Assembly: GCA_961205875.1 (NCBI GenBank)
Contig: OY540817.1
Span: 19,875,001 to 19,939,000 of the forward strand
DNA length: 64,000 bases
Origin: Sialis fuliginosa
Taxonomy: Eukaryota; Arthropoda; Insecta; Megaloptera; Sialidae
Direction: 5' to 3'
A program made the position numbers and the translations under genes. Below the pieces are notes generated by a model. That model was not told where the DNA came from and did no database searches. It saw only the letters and a program-made list of their open reading frames with translations. Below are positions 13,053-24,367 of the stretch, in pieces. Positions within the stretch are counted from its first letter, which is position 1. Each line of letters starts with the position of its first letter.

Positions 13053-13261
13053 CAGTGGTTCTTAAACTAGGATCCGCTGAACTTTTGCCGGGGGTCCGTG
13101 AAACATGTTTGGTATAAATGAAAGTATTTTTATATTTCTATTTACCACTGACTAATTAGTACATAACGACCTTCTTTGTGTTTCTATCCGGAAGAGGGGG
13201 TTCCTGAAAAATAATTATTCAAAAGGGGGCCCCCTAGACCATATAAGTTTAAGAACCGCTG
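13053..13261. mobile_element. hAT-type MITE (CAGTGGTTCTTAAACT termini)
   Basis: A 209-bp element with terminal inverted repeats cagtggttcttaaact and agtttaagaaccgctg, the classical hAT terminus. Flanks ctgttttt and ctgtattt form an 8-bp target duplication with one mismatch. No ORF, so non-autonomous. Confidence 0.8.
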
Positions 13262-13315
13262 CTGTATTTCAATTAATTTAATAGAAGTGTACTGATGTAA
13301 TTATTGGTCTACAGT

Positions 13316-13720
13316 CAGGCCCGGATTTACCATGCAGGCAGAGTAGGCAACTGCCTAGGGCGGTAAGAATTGAAGGGCGGCAAATTTTGGTGGAAACTTT
13401 GAAAAATTATTATATTCGTGGGAATTGAATTTGATTTTGATTCCATTATCGATGAGTTTGCCATCCGAAAATCGAGACGTAAAAATTTCAACCCATAAGC
13501 AATAATTTCTCTATACATGTAACTCAAGCAGGACTAAAAAAAGGTCTTTCAGTGTTTCCTAATGTAACTTTATAAAAATTTATAAAATTTGAAACCGACG
13601 CGACCCAAAAAAAAAAAGAGTTTTATTAAAAAAAAAGTTTTATTAAACTGTTAGTTTCGAGAGGGGGGGGGGCAATTTTCGTAACTGCCTAGGGGCGGCC
13701 AATTTCTAAATCCGGGCGTG
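13316..13720. mobile_element. hAT-type MITE (CAGGCCCGGATTTA termini), perfect TSD
   Basis: A 405-bp element with inverted termini caggcccggattta and taaatccgggcgtg. It is flanked by identical tctacagt at 13308-13315 and 13721-13728, an 8-bp hAT target duplication. Subterminal ggcaactgcctaggg and aactgcctagggg are also inverted. The perfect duplication argues for a fairly recent insertion. The ORF at 13327-13527 is accidental. Confidence 0.85.
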
Positions 13721-13980
13721 TCTACAGTCCACAAGCTTTACTCCCCCCTAGAAAATTTTCTGAGGGTGCCCATGCTTGCATGCATGTACGTAATATATGT
13801 AAGTCGTAAGTGCAATATTAAATATAATGTATGCATGCAATAATATTGTGTACTTCGATACGGTTTTATAAATTATTTCAACATCGATTTCTGTAGGTTA
13901 ATTATATTGTTCAAACAAGAATTCATAGATCAAGGTCTTTTAGTAACAATAAATGAAGATTCTTCATATGTTGTCATGTA

Positions 13981-15024
13981 CAGTGGCGTTGCTAAGAGGG
14001 ACATGGGGTGGGTCCGCCCCGAGTAACACCCTCAAAGCAGTGCCGGATTAAGAAAGCGCGGGGCCCGTAGCAGATGTTATAAAGAGGCCCTTGGTAGTAG
14101 CGTCACTAGGAGGGGGGTGTGAAACTCGGGGAGTAAATAACCTAACCGCCCCGCCCCTTTACTCACCCCTGGCTGATTTGATTTAGAATATACAATCCTT
14201 AAAAAAATTGATAAGTTAATAAAAAATTAAGGGATATTTTTTTGAACTCTTTTAACCCTTGGTAAAGAACGGAAAGGGATGATAAAATTTGTTGAAATTT
14301 TTATTCAAAAATTAGAAAGCGCAAACTTTTAAATGTGCTTTGTAACACGCAAATCAAATGAATTTTCGCGGAAATATAACTGTTTGAAAATTTGAATTTT
14401 TTGTTTTGCTTTTTTTTTAATTACCCCTTAATTTTTTTGAGGTGTGTATAATAAAACACCACTTTAACAAACAAAATTTTCTTGATTTGATTTGAGCAAA
14501 ATTTAGAAAAATCGATTAAAAAAATCAAAGATCGGAGATTCAAAAATCGATTTTTCGATTAAATCGAATCGAGATCGGAAACCCTAAATTTTAATTATTA
14601 ATTACTGTAGATTTGGACACCCCGTATCAACCATTGGACGGTAAGTAGTAAGTCCAATAAGAGATATTTTTCCGCAAAGTCGCGGGGCCCCCAGAGACGC
14701 GGGGCCCGTAGCATTTGCTACTCCTGCTACGTTGTTAATCCGGCCCTGCCTCAAAGGGGTTACACTCATCTCATATGTTAAAAAATATTTACTTCACTTT
14801 TTTTTGGTTAAAAATATGTAAAAAATTGAGCCATTTGATTTTTTTTGGTCATTGAAAGTCTATAAGGGGTGATAACCGTCCATTTTATTTAATAAAAAAT
14901 AGAGCCCGCTGATATTTTTTATGTTGTTAAAAATTCACGCCTAATGTACAAAAAAAAAAAAATTGGGGGGGGGGGGCACTCTTGATTTTCGCCCCGGATG
15001 TCACTCCCTCTAGCAACGCCATTG
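13981..15024. mobile_element. hAT-type element (CAGTGGCGTTGCTA termini) carrying a nested insertion
   Basis: Termini cagtggcgttgcta and tagcaacgccattg, flanked by gtcatgta and gttatgta (8-bp duplication, one mismatch). Total 1044 bp, of which ~719 bp is a later hAT insertion at 14038-14748 plus its duplication, so the original element was about 325 bp and non-autonomous. Confidence 0.85.
14038..14748. mobile_element. Nested hAT-type element (CAGTGCCGGATTAA termini), perfect TSD
   Basis: A 711-bp element with termini cagtgccggattaa and ttaatccggccctg, flanked by identical cctcaaag at 14030-14037 and 14749-14756. It lies inside the 13981-15024 element, so it inserted later. Another hAT-like stretch (tagcgtcactagg ... 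tcacccctggct, about 14099-14172) may be nested inside it. No transposase ORF remains. Confidence 0.85.
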
Positions 15025-15779
15025 GTTATGTATATTAATAAATTCTTCGTTAATGATTTTTCATTTTTGAAGTCGGAAAAATGGGATCCCAGTATATTTT
15101 TTCTGGTGGGATTTTTTAGCGGAGCAGTCTTTGCAACCAGGAATATTATTTGTCAAAAAAAATAATTATACGGCCTGAACTTAGTATTTGGTTTTCTATT
15201 TGACTCGGGGCAAAAAAAGTTTTCATGTCACTGTTATAGATTATTTATAATAATAATAATTTATTATATAACAACAATTGTTGACATTTTGATTGTTGTA
15301 AAATCTTTATTATTAGATTAAATTATATTTATAACTAATCACATTTTATTCTTGTTACAAAAAACATTAAAAATAAAATCAAACAATTCTTATGAATAAA
15401 TTACAGAACACAGATACATCGAGTTCTGAAGACGGATTAGATCTTTCGCCACGCATCATTTACTTAGGTTTTGTAACAATAAACATATGTGGAAAAACCG
15501 TTCTTCAGATCTGAATTGAATGAAACAAATAAAAAGATACACACATGACTATTACATACAACTGTAAACCTTATTGCATCACAGCTACACACATGTATCA
15601 TACAATCACGGTTAGACCATGTGCAGGAGATTCGAAAGTCACTCAAATTATTACCATATTTTAAAATTGATCAGAGAAGTTAAAGAAAATCGTATGTTGA
15701 TAAGAGCTCATAGATTTGGTACTTGGCATTTGCACATGGCAAGTGATGTGAAGTATATGATTTGATCAGCGCCAATGTG

Positions 15780-15965
15780 TGTAAAGTGTGTACTATTAAA
15801 ATGAAAATTATTTTGACCGGTCAATGTCGCCAACTGTGTTACAATTAGTTGAAGTATCACTGCTCTAAATTCCATAGATACTAGTACAGAATTAACAACC
15901 CATTTGAGAGTGCTTGCAAGCTACCAAATGCGGGCTCTTTTATAATACCGGATATTAGTGATCTA
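15780..15965 (+). repeat. Dispersed repeat, copy 1 (relative at 20370-20530)
   Basis: Shares gccaactgtgttacaattag, ctgctctaaattccat and a terminal ataataccggatatta with 20370-20530. Identity is interrupted by small indels. Class unknown; no terminal duplication was found. Confidence 0.55.
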
Positions 15966-16467
15966 TTCCAATTAATATAAAGTAACTTTTTGCCAAAGCA
16001 ATTAAAAGCAAATAATTCTAGAATCTTCAAATCTAAAAACCAAAATCTAATGTAACTTGTAAAGAACTTCCAAATCAATCCATAGCTAACATAAAGTGAA
16101 AGTATAAAGCATGGAGGCAGCAGTAATATATTATTTTACTCTTTCCCCTCCCACCTAAAGGTTATTCCAACAATGACCGCCACATTCGATTATTTAATTC
16201 ATAGGTAATATGAAATTCCATATCAGAACTTGTTACCAAATGTCAGCCGATAATAGCACAACCTGTAATTCGGCGCGGAGCAAATGGCTACAATTGGCAT
16301 TTGCATATTTTGATTGACTTATTTGCGCGCGTGTGTGTGTATGTATATTGTATGTGTATGCATTCGAATTAAAATTGTTTATTTGTGCACTAAGGATCAT
16401 TGAAGGAAATATGATGGTGTACATGAGTGGAATAAAATCAGTGCTAAAATAGTGTTAAAGTGGTGAA

Positions 16468-19400
16468 ATGTGCAGTTTTTTAAATATATTTAAAACTCTC
16501 ATTGTTGGTAAGTTTTCAAATGTTATTCATTGTTACCAACTTAAGCTGATTGTTGTAATTGAATCTTGTACAAAAGAAACCTATTTATAAACGAATTAAT
16601 ATAATACCTATGAAATGCATAAACAAATTTTGAACTTTGAACTTCCAAATAATATGAATATTATTATTTATATTTTTCTATTAACAATGCACATAAAAAT
16701 GGATGTTGATTTATTAATTATGTATTTTATTGGTTTTTATATAGGTTATGATATTTTTTCCTAATAAATTGATTACTAATCGTGTTTTCTAAGAATTCTT
16801 AAGAAATTAAATTAGTAGAAGCTAGAAGGTCAAATTTTACTTTTACAAATTTAATAAGAATGCATTGCTTGATAGTTATTTTTAGTTTTAAAATTATATA
16901 CCTATAATTTGCTATTATTGGGTTTTTACAATGGTCCTTGAACTATTAGGCGTTTCTGTGTAGAAGTAAAATCTTCTTCATTTAACCAAATTCATATCTG
17001 AGCCGTTCAGAAGCTTTTTTAAAAATATTTCTCGATTTTTAAATTTTGATATTTTTTTTATATTTTTCAGTATGGATATTTTTGTCAGGCAGAATTAGTG
17101 GAGGAGTTGTCCCCCCTCCTTGGGCAGACGTGAAGCAGAACCCTTGTGCCATTTTACCCCGCGGTTGGCAGCTGATTTATTGGGCGCCTCACAAAACATG
17201 TTACAGAATTTTCCAGGTAAAATTTAAAACACAATTTAGCTCATTTTTTACCTAATTCCGATTACACAGACCAGCATTGCCCAATAAACGTTTTTATTTG
17301 TTATATACTTCCCCCCATTATTTGCAAAAATTTGTATTTTATCCAGATTTTAATTTTTTAAAGATATAAAGACTATAACAAAAAATCGACTTTTAAATAT
17401 TTTAAAAGTTTTTCGTATAAGTTTTATAATAATATATTTAATATTGATGAATTATAACTTCTAGATAGGATTCCCGTGTGCCGATACAATGGAGTTAGTC
17501 CCTGGAGGTAAAACAGGGACGGTGGCTCAGTGTAGATGTCCCCCAGGTACTGCTTCGCTCGAGAAGGAAACGGTGTGCTACCCTCTGTTCGACAGAGGCC
17601 CTTGCTTGAAAGGGGAGCACTTAGCGCCCCTCCCGGACAAACCGGATGGGTCTAGAATTGCCGAATGTCGAAGGACCATAATTTGCCCTGATGATAATCA
17701 GGTAAAAAATATTTTGTGGATATGTTATGTCATTTTAAAATGGTAAAAATTTAAAATCGAGACATAATTTTGATGTATTTTTCAGAAATTGTGTTTTAAG
17801 AAAATTTGATGCCCTTTTTTATAGATAATTCAGTTATTTTAGAGATCGATACGCCGAAAAAAGCGCCTCCCTATTGTTAGCGAAGACTTTTTTTTTATGA
17901 AAACCTTTTTTTTGTCCACATGTCGGTCTTAACGCTTTTTAAAGATCTTCTACCCCATTTTGTCGCACCACTACTTTTATTTCTACCACTATTTTGCCAA
18001 CTCCTAGCTACGCCATTGATTTTATGGCATACGAATTAAAAAACAAAAAATTCCAAGTAATTTAATTGCAGTGTTTCCTCGTGCTAAATTATGAGATATA
18101 TCTTTGTAAGGAAATATTTTATTACAAAAATTGTAATGACCATTTTTATAGATAATTTAACAGTCTACAAAAAAGTATCTATACAATTTCCACGTAATAT
18201 GCGTCGTTTTTGAGATATTTTGAAAAAAAGTGGAACTTTGAAATCAGAGACCAAACATTTCTCTGCTTTCAGAAATCACATTGATTTAATTGAAAAAAAA
18301 AATGACAAATGAAGTGTTTTTGTACAATTCACGATACAATGACCGAAACGTTGGTCTTGAATAATAATATTAATTAATTATTAATGTTCCATCATATCAT
18401 ATTTTTGCAAAATTCAACTTCCTTCTTTGAAAATATTTAAATAATGCAAATAATGAATTTGAATAAAAATATCTATGTCAATTTTAAATACACGTTTCCT
18501 CAATTATATTGATAACTTATAGTACTAAATATATAGTTTAAATTCAATGGTATTTTAAATACATTTATTCTTATCAGAAATTAACTTTCTATCAGTTAGA
18601 GAAAATTAAATTTTCCTATTCGTCTTATAATAAAGAATCGAATAAATTACAGAAAAATGACAAACAGTTAGAGGGAAAGCCGTGACTTATTAATTAATAA
18701 TTACATTTTTATTACTTCTGGTTTGCAAGATCTTGTCTATTTAATGTTATAGTATAAATACTGAGTGATTGGGTTGTTTGATATTTTTAGCAAAAATCTT
18801 AAAAATTATGTACATATATAATTTTATAACTATTATATGTTTTACTTCCGTGATAGTTTCTAGATATTTCTGGGCTTTTAGTTGTAAGTCACGTCTTAAC
18901 TTTGATATGTTATTCAAATTTAAAAATCTATTGCTGCCACGAAATAAATTTAATAATAACATAATCACTTCCGCCTATGGGCACAAGATATTTTCTAAAG
19001 GAGTGGGACAAAAGTTTACAGTCCTTGTTGAATTGAAAATTATTCAACATTATTTTCAATTGAGATGTATTCAATAAATGAAAGTTGAAAATGTATAACA
19101 CAAAAGAAAAAGGAATTGATTACAGGCAGTCGCGCCGGAGCCAGAGGGGGGGCAATTGCCCCTCCAACATTTTTAGTGTGGGGTGGGGCAATGACTACTC
19201 CCCCCCCCCAATTTTGATCCTATTTTTTTAGGGTAGGTTTAAAGCAACGTGCAATTATAAAAATCTGTTTTCTGTAATTTTTTTACTCTTAAATTTTTTT
19301 TAATTTTTGTAAACTGAAAGAAAATTAAAAAGTAAGTATAGTGAAACTCGTTACTACGTTTTTTTTAAATTTTTTTTGGTCCGGCGCCACAGGTCATTTT

Positions 19401-22400
19401 AAATTCATAGGCGGGTGACGTCTTTCATAGCTACATGGTTTTTACCCTTTCACCTGTGATTGACAGTCCATTTAATTACGAATCACGCAATATTCTACAT
19501 GCAAGAATATTGTGCAAAAAAATTAATGGATAATTGTAATAAATAGCGAAAATTATTATATTTAGATATACTTTTTTTCTAAGGCGTTATTATGATTTTA
19601 CATAACAAAAATTTACGTATGTATGTAATTTTCTGAATTTAGAAAGCTGTTCAATAAGGCCCTCAGCGATAAAAACCTCCAGGTTAAAGGTACACCTATG
19701 TTAATTATCATATAATATCAATAAATCATTAAATTACCTTAAAAGTAAACAATAATGTATGGCGCTATTGTAATATAATACAATGCATTATAAAATCATT
19801 TATATGTGCATTTAAATTGATTATACTTTTCATCACCTTATTTTAAATAACAAACATTAATACATAATGTCCCGTAAGTCAGGACTCATAAGGAAAAATA
19901 ATAGTAAAAAAAATGTTACATAAGGAAAAAAAGTATTAGAATTCCCTACGGATCCTAACTTACGGGACACTCTGTATCTTCACAAAATTAATTAAAATAA
20001 ATACCTACTACCTTTTTTTAAAGGATTTCCAGCGGATTATTTCCAAAATAACGAATTTTCAGAAAAAAATGTTTCGGACAAAAGTTTCATGGTTTCTAGA
20101 GAGCTAAATATTGACATTATGAGTTGACCTTAAAAAACAAATATTGCGGGCCGCTAAGATGACCAAATTTGGTCGCTACCTCCAGATCTACTATTATTTT
20201 CGTCTTATGTCCGGTATTATAAAAGTGCTAGCAAATTTGCTAGCTAGCAAGCACTCTCAAATGAGGTATCAAACTTATATGACAGTTTTTTTGGAGTTTG
20301 TTGAAGACTTTGACAAGTTTCGCGCACGCGTTGTAGGTAAATACCAACGGTATTAAAACAGTGGTGATATTATAAAAATTATTTTGTACGGTCAAAGATG
20401 CCAACTGTGTTACAATTAGTTGAAGTGTCACTGCTCTAAATTCCATGACTAATCCATAGATACTAGTACAGTATTAATACCCCATTTGAAAGTATTTGCT
20501 AGCTCCTTTATAATACCGGATATTACATTAGTAATAAGTATTTTTAGTACATTATTCAACTCTCCAGTTTCACCAAAGTCTGTTATTTCTAACAGCCTTG
20601 TAAGTTTTCAAATGAAGTTTGAAAACTTACTATACTGGATATTTGACTCGAGCGAGATAGTGTGGACCGACCCTTACAAGATTGTGGGGGTTAAATATCG
20701 ATATTTGATTAAAACTTGGTATATTTTTTATTTTATTTAATAAATAAATATTTCTCCAGATATGGTGGGCCAAGGACGGTGAATGCTACGACCGTCTGTC
20801 GCGGGGGCCGTGCCCTAGAGGGCTGTTACTAACAGATACGGGATGCAGATGCGACGCGACGGACCCCGCGTTTTCTGGTCGGGTTTGGCGAGCTCGACGC
20901 AGACAACCTCGATATCAGCACCAGTGCTTCGAACCGTATACCCGGGGCCCGTGCACTGGAGCGGGGCACTTGTTTCTTCCAGGGGGATCGTGCGGATGCT
21001 CGCCGGATATGCCGCATTACCATCCGCATACTGATAGGTGTTATATGTTGGGTGAGTATGAAAAGGCCAAATATAGTTTACCTTACTTCTTGCTACACGA
21101 GGCTAGTTTTTCAAGCTAGGTATTTCTGGCGTCTATCTTGATTGACACAAGCTAGAGCGGTTTACACGAAGCTCAAATTTTGAGCCAGTATCATTTTTGA
21201 CAGCTCTTTATAATAAGTTGCTTTTGAATTGTGTATTTTATTTTTGATATCTTTACTAGTCATTTTTATGCCGAATGTTATTAATTTTTTGTAGTGATGA
21301 TTCACGCATATGGGCAAATCCACAGAACGTGGCCGCTTTGGGGAACGGCAATAGTGCGCGTGTGGGAATGTATATTACCCACCCATAAGTACACGAACTC
21401 AAAGTATACTTTATTGTGGATGTAAACATGGAGTTACAAGTCGATTGCTTGATTCATATAAAAACTGCAGCACAATTTGCATTGAAAAATCGGTTATTTT
21501 CACGTTTTCAGAATGGAACTTTTAAAAAAAGAAAAATTCATACCACCGCAATTTTCTCAGATTCAAACCAATGAATCTGAAATTTTTACTGGACATGTTT
21601 TTTGGTACAATGAACCTTTTCCCGGAGTTTCAAAGGCGCACATCTCTTACATTTCATATGCGCGATTGTTTTATCCAGCGAACGGCAATTTCAGCGTTTT
21701 TTATTTGGTTTATTTGCTGTAACTTTTGGAACATCCGAAGCACACTCCTAAAATTGAGACCAATTATTCTTCTCTTTGTTACGAAGATTTTGAGACGACA
21801 TAGAAGAGTGTGTGTTAATTCTCCATTTTGAAGAAGCATTTGAGTATTTTAATTTAAAGCTAATGCGGCCACGTTCTGTGGATTATATATACTTGTCTTT
21901 ATAATATGAAAAATTGGCGTTCCACAGACATTCTTCCTCACGATACAACTGTTCAAATTTTAAATTTACTTCGTTACTTAGTTTCGACATTTTTGACAGC
22001 GTCTCAGAAAATACAGAATGTGTCATCATACTACACTATCATGCACTATAGTCCTCGGTCCCGGCTTTAAATTTTGAAATAAAAAATACTCCTCTGAAAC
22101 TTCGTGAGTGAATTCATTTTGGCGTAACCTACAACTTTTTTATCTTCGAAAATTCTGAGAATTGGGGCGTTTTTGATGTGGCATGCGTCAAACATGTTTA
22201 GGGCGTAGGTCAGGGCAAAAGACCCTTGATTTTTGTAGGCCAGTATAACCATAATATTTTACTATTATTTATCTAGCAATTGTGCAAAAATCAATCGGTT
22301 ATTTATAAATTACATTACATCATAAATTTGTCATGTTGAGGGTGTAGGTAAATGCCCCAATATTTTTTTAATTAAAAGATTAAATTCTTGCTTCAGGTGA

Positions 22401-23423
22401 AGTTGGTCCATGTCCACGCGGGCATCGGTTTCAGCTTGTTGCCAACGGAACAAGAGCTGAGTGCTTATGCAAACCAGGTTACGTTTTTTGGATACCAGAT
22501 GGAGCCTGCTACAGGTAAATTATATGTTTTTTTTTTATTTGCAACTTTTTCTGTCAAATATACAATGGAAATTACTAAAAATGATTTGTGACAACAATAA
22601 AAATTTTATGTCACGAATTTTAATAAAATTGAAATATGTTGTTAAACTTGATGTAAAAATAGATATCCCACTAACAATTTTTCAAAATTTTGTTAATTTA
22701 AAAAAAAAAACAAATTAAAAAGAAAATGATTATTGCAAATATACTACTGGAAAAATGGGGTAACTGTGGTTTCTAGTCACTTAAACTAAAAATATACACC
22801 TTAACCACAATAAAACACTCGACAGGTGTTTTGACGTCACAAGAAACTGTTAGGCTCCTGATGAGGACTTATTGTGAAGTCGAAACACGTGTCGAGTGAC
22901 ATTGTTTTATTGTAGTTAAGGTGTATATTTTTAGTTTAAATTGCAAATATATGTTTAAAATGACTTGCGAATTTAAAAATAAAAACAATAAAATTTCAAG
23001 TGGTAAATACAAATTTTTGTATTTGTTTTACGATTTTATGCTCATGCATGTTGAGGCCCTTCTAGCTCGGGGTCCTGTATCATAGATACGTCTGCTATCG
23101 GTAGCTACGCCCCTGACCCCATTATCAATTTTTAACGGGTCTTTTTCAGATTATTTACTCAAGGCCCTTGTGAAGATGGCCAGTTCCTACTGAATTCAAC
23201 GACTTGCTTAGATGTGCCATGCGTCAAAGGAAGGCTTTACTTGCCGTCTCACGAGGCCTGCTACAGGATAGGCTCGCGAGGCCCCTGTCCCGTAGGCAGT
23301 GTTGTAGCTTTCGACCTCACCTCCAGGCCTTCGCTAGACGGGATCTCGTACAATGGCGTCTGTACAATGATTTCTGGGGTTTCCAATTCAAACCAGATTA
23401 CAACTGAATTGACGATACAGTGA
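16468..23423 (+). CDS. Secreted Cys-rich DUF4789-family protein
   Basis: Six exons: 16468-16507, 17071-17216, 17465-17701, 20760-21051, 22397-22514, 23150-23423, all in phase, 368 residues. The first two exons give a signal peptide (KTLIVVWIFLSG core at ~9-20), so the product is probably secreted. The mature part is Cys-rich with at least six spaced Gly-Pro-Cys units (RGPCLKG, RGPCPRG, RGPCTGA, VGPCPRG, QGPCEDG, RGPCPVG), the pattern of arthropod DUF4789 proteins; I assign no function. Exon 4 (20760-21051) is strikingly GC-rich compared with its AT-rich surroundings. Introns 3, 4 and 5 are long and hold transposon debris (19127-19393, 21318-21883, 22782-22938, hAT ends near 18005 and 23115). 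There is no break, so the gene appears intact. The last exon runs to TGA at 23421-23423; a shorter stop in another frame is a shadow. Confidence 0.87.
19127..19393. mobile_element. Probable degenerate hAT-like MITE in DUF4789 intron 3
   Basis: Near-inverted ends cagtcgcgccgga and tccggcgccacag, with subterminal G/C runs (gagggggggcaattgcccct). No target duplication could be matched, so class and ends are tentative. Confidence 0.35.
20370..20530 (+). repeat. Dispersed repeat, copy 2 (relative at 15780-15965)
   Basis: Contains gccaactgtgttacaattag and tataataccggatatta as in the copy at 15780-15965. An inverted fragment (ccggtattataaaagtgcta, 20211-20230) just upstream is the same terminus on the other strand, suggesting a larger inverted-repeat element. 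Confidence 0.5.
21318..21883. mobile_element. Inverted-repeat element in DUF4789 intron 4
   Basis: Perfect 19-bp inverted termini: atccacagaacgtggccgc at the left and gcggccacgttctgtggat at the right, 566 bp overall. No clear target duplication. ORFs inside (21513-21839, both strands) do not resemble a transposase I can name. Immediately upstream (21092-21170) is a diverged copy of the ctacacgaggctagtttttcaagc terminus found at 55426-56674. Confidence 0.6.
22782..22938. repeat. Hairpin repeat with hammerhead-like core motif
   Basis: A 157-bp inverted repeat: aaactaaaaatatacacctt at the left and aaggtgtatatttttagttt at the right, with arms continuing through acactcgac / gtcgagtg. The centre contains ctgatgag, a GAC/GTC mini-stem and gaaac, resembling the conserved core of a hammerhead ribozyme. 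Stem I is not convincing. It sits in intron 5 of the DUF4789 gene. Confidence 0.5.
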
Positions 23424-23544
23424 TATTTTTTTGTTTTTTTTTTTGTTGTAAATATTTTTTAGTGTGATAAATGAATAAAGATTTTATTTAATATTGTTTT
23501 TTAATTAATTAATACTGAACTTTTTTGTCTCAGGAATAGTAAAT

Positions 23545-23800
23545 GTGCGATGACACCAGTCTTGGCAAGGATCCCAGTAATGGAAAATTTTAATTAACAT
23601 TAGCAAGTGTCCATCACTGCGTGCTCATTACTGGAGAAAAAACATAAACAAAAAAGACTATAATTAAAAAAAAAAACTATATTTGCGGACTTAGAGTTAC
23701 TTGTTTTATTAGTAACATGAGTTCATGAGAATTACAAAAAATCAAGCCCATTAAACTTGTTCTTATAGCGGCCATAACTGGTGCCTTTACTTTATTTTTT
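23545..23800 (+). repeat. Dispersed repeat family A, partial copy
   Basis: Shares gcaagtgtccatcactg, actggagaaaaaacata, aacatgagttcatgagaatt and cttatagcggccataactgg with copies at 42115-42490 (+), 39430-40384 (+) and 30099-30599 (-). This copy lacks the terminal agtacctta. Confidence 0.65.
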
Positions 23801-24367
23801 TTAAGTAACTGAATTATTTAACTTTAGTTAGAGACATTTAAAATGTTACTAAAGTTATTTAGTTTAACTTTATGTTAGATAACAGAAATTTATCATTTTT
23901 AATTCAAGAATATTTTATTTATTTATATTTATAAAGATCGTTTATAATTATGTCAACACCATAAGGGCACTAGAAAAACTGCAATATTTCCAAAAACAAA
24001 ATGCAGCGGTTGATCTAATAATTTTCAAAGTCAATATAAAATGTAAATTAAATAATTTCGTATAATATAGACGTACATATTAATATATCACCCCCAACCT
24101 TGAAATTAATATAAACAAGTTTCCATGCAGTTTTTAATTGTTTTGTTTTATATTACAAACTGATAACATTTATTTTTGTACAGATAGGCCAAAATAAACG
24201 ATAATTTCACTTTATCAATAAATGTATTTGTTATTTCAACATAATACCATTTGTTTGGATCTTCTGAAATCTTCTACTTATAAAAGCAAACTGAAAATAC
24301 AGTACTGACGTACATATATTCAATCTTGCAATGCATAGAAATATTAAATATACATATTGTTATTATA

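Larger units (their letters stand above)
10889..16467. other. 5.6-kb gene-free interval rich in small transposons
   Basis: No supported coding region. It contains the upstream regions of TMEM135 (-) and the DUF4789 gene (+). From about 11.9 to 15.0 kb it is a stack of repeats itemised separately: a GGCCAAGTGCG-type retroposon and four hAT-type elements, two of them nested. G-runs such as ggggggggg near 14966 and 13663 are inside MITEs. A further repeat at about 15780-15965 has a relative at 20370-20530. Confidence 0.6.

Noticed and set aside
18747..19077. Overlapping ORFs on both strands in DUF4789 intron 3
   Set aside because: AT-rich low-complexity translation, no homology recognised, and located within a well-supported intron.
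20843..21034. ORFs on both strands with Arg/Pro-rich translations
   Set aside because: Wrong-frame readings of the GC-rich DUF4789 exon 20760-21051.
21513..21839. ORFs inside the 21318-21883 inverted-repeat element, considered as transposase remnants
   Set aside because: No recognisable DDE or Myb motif on either strand; overlapping shadows.
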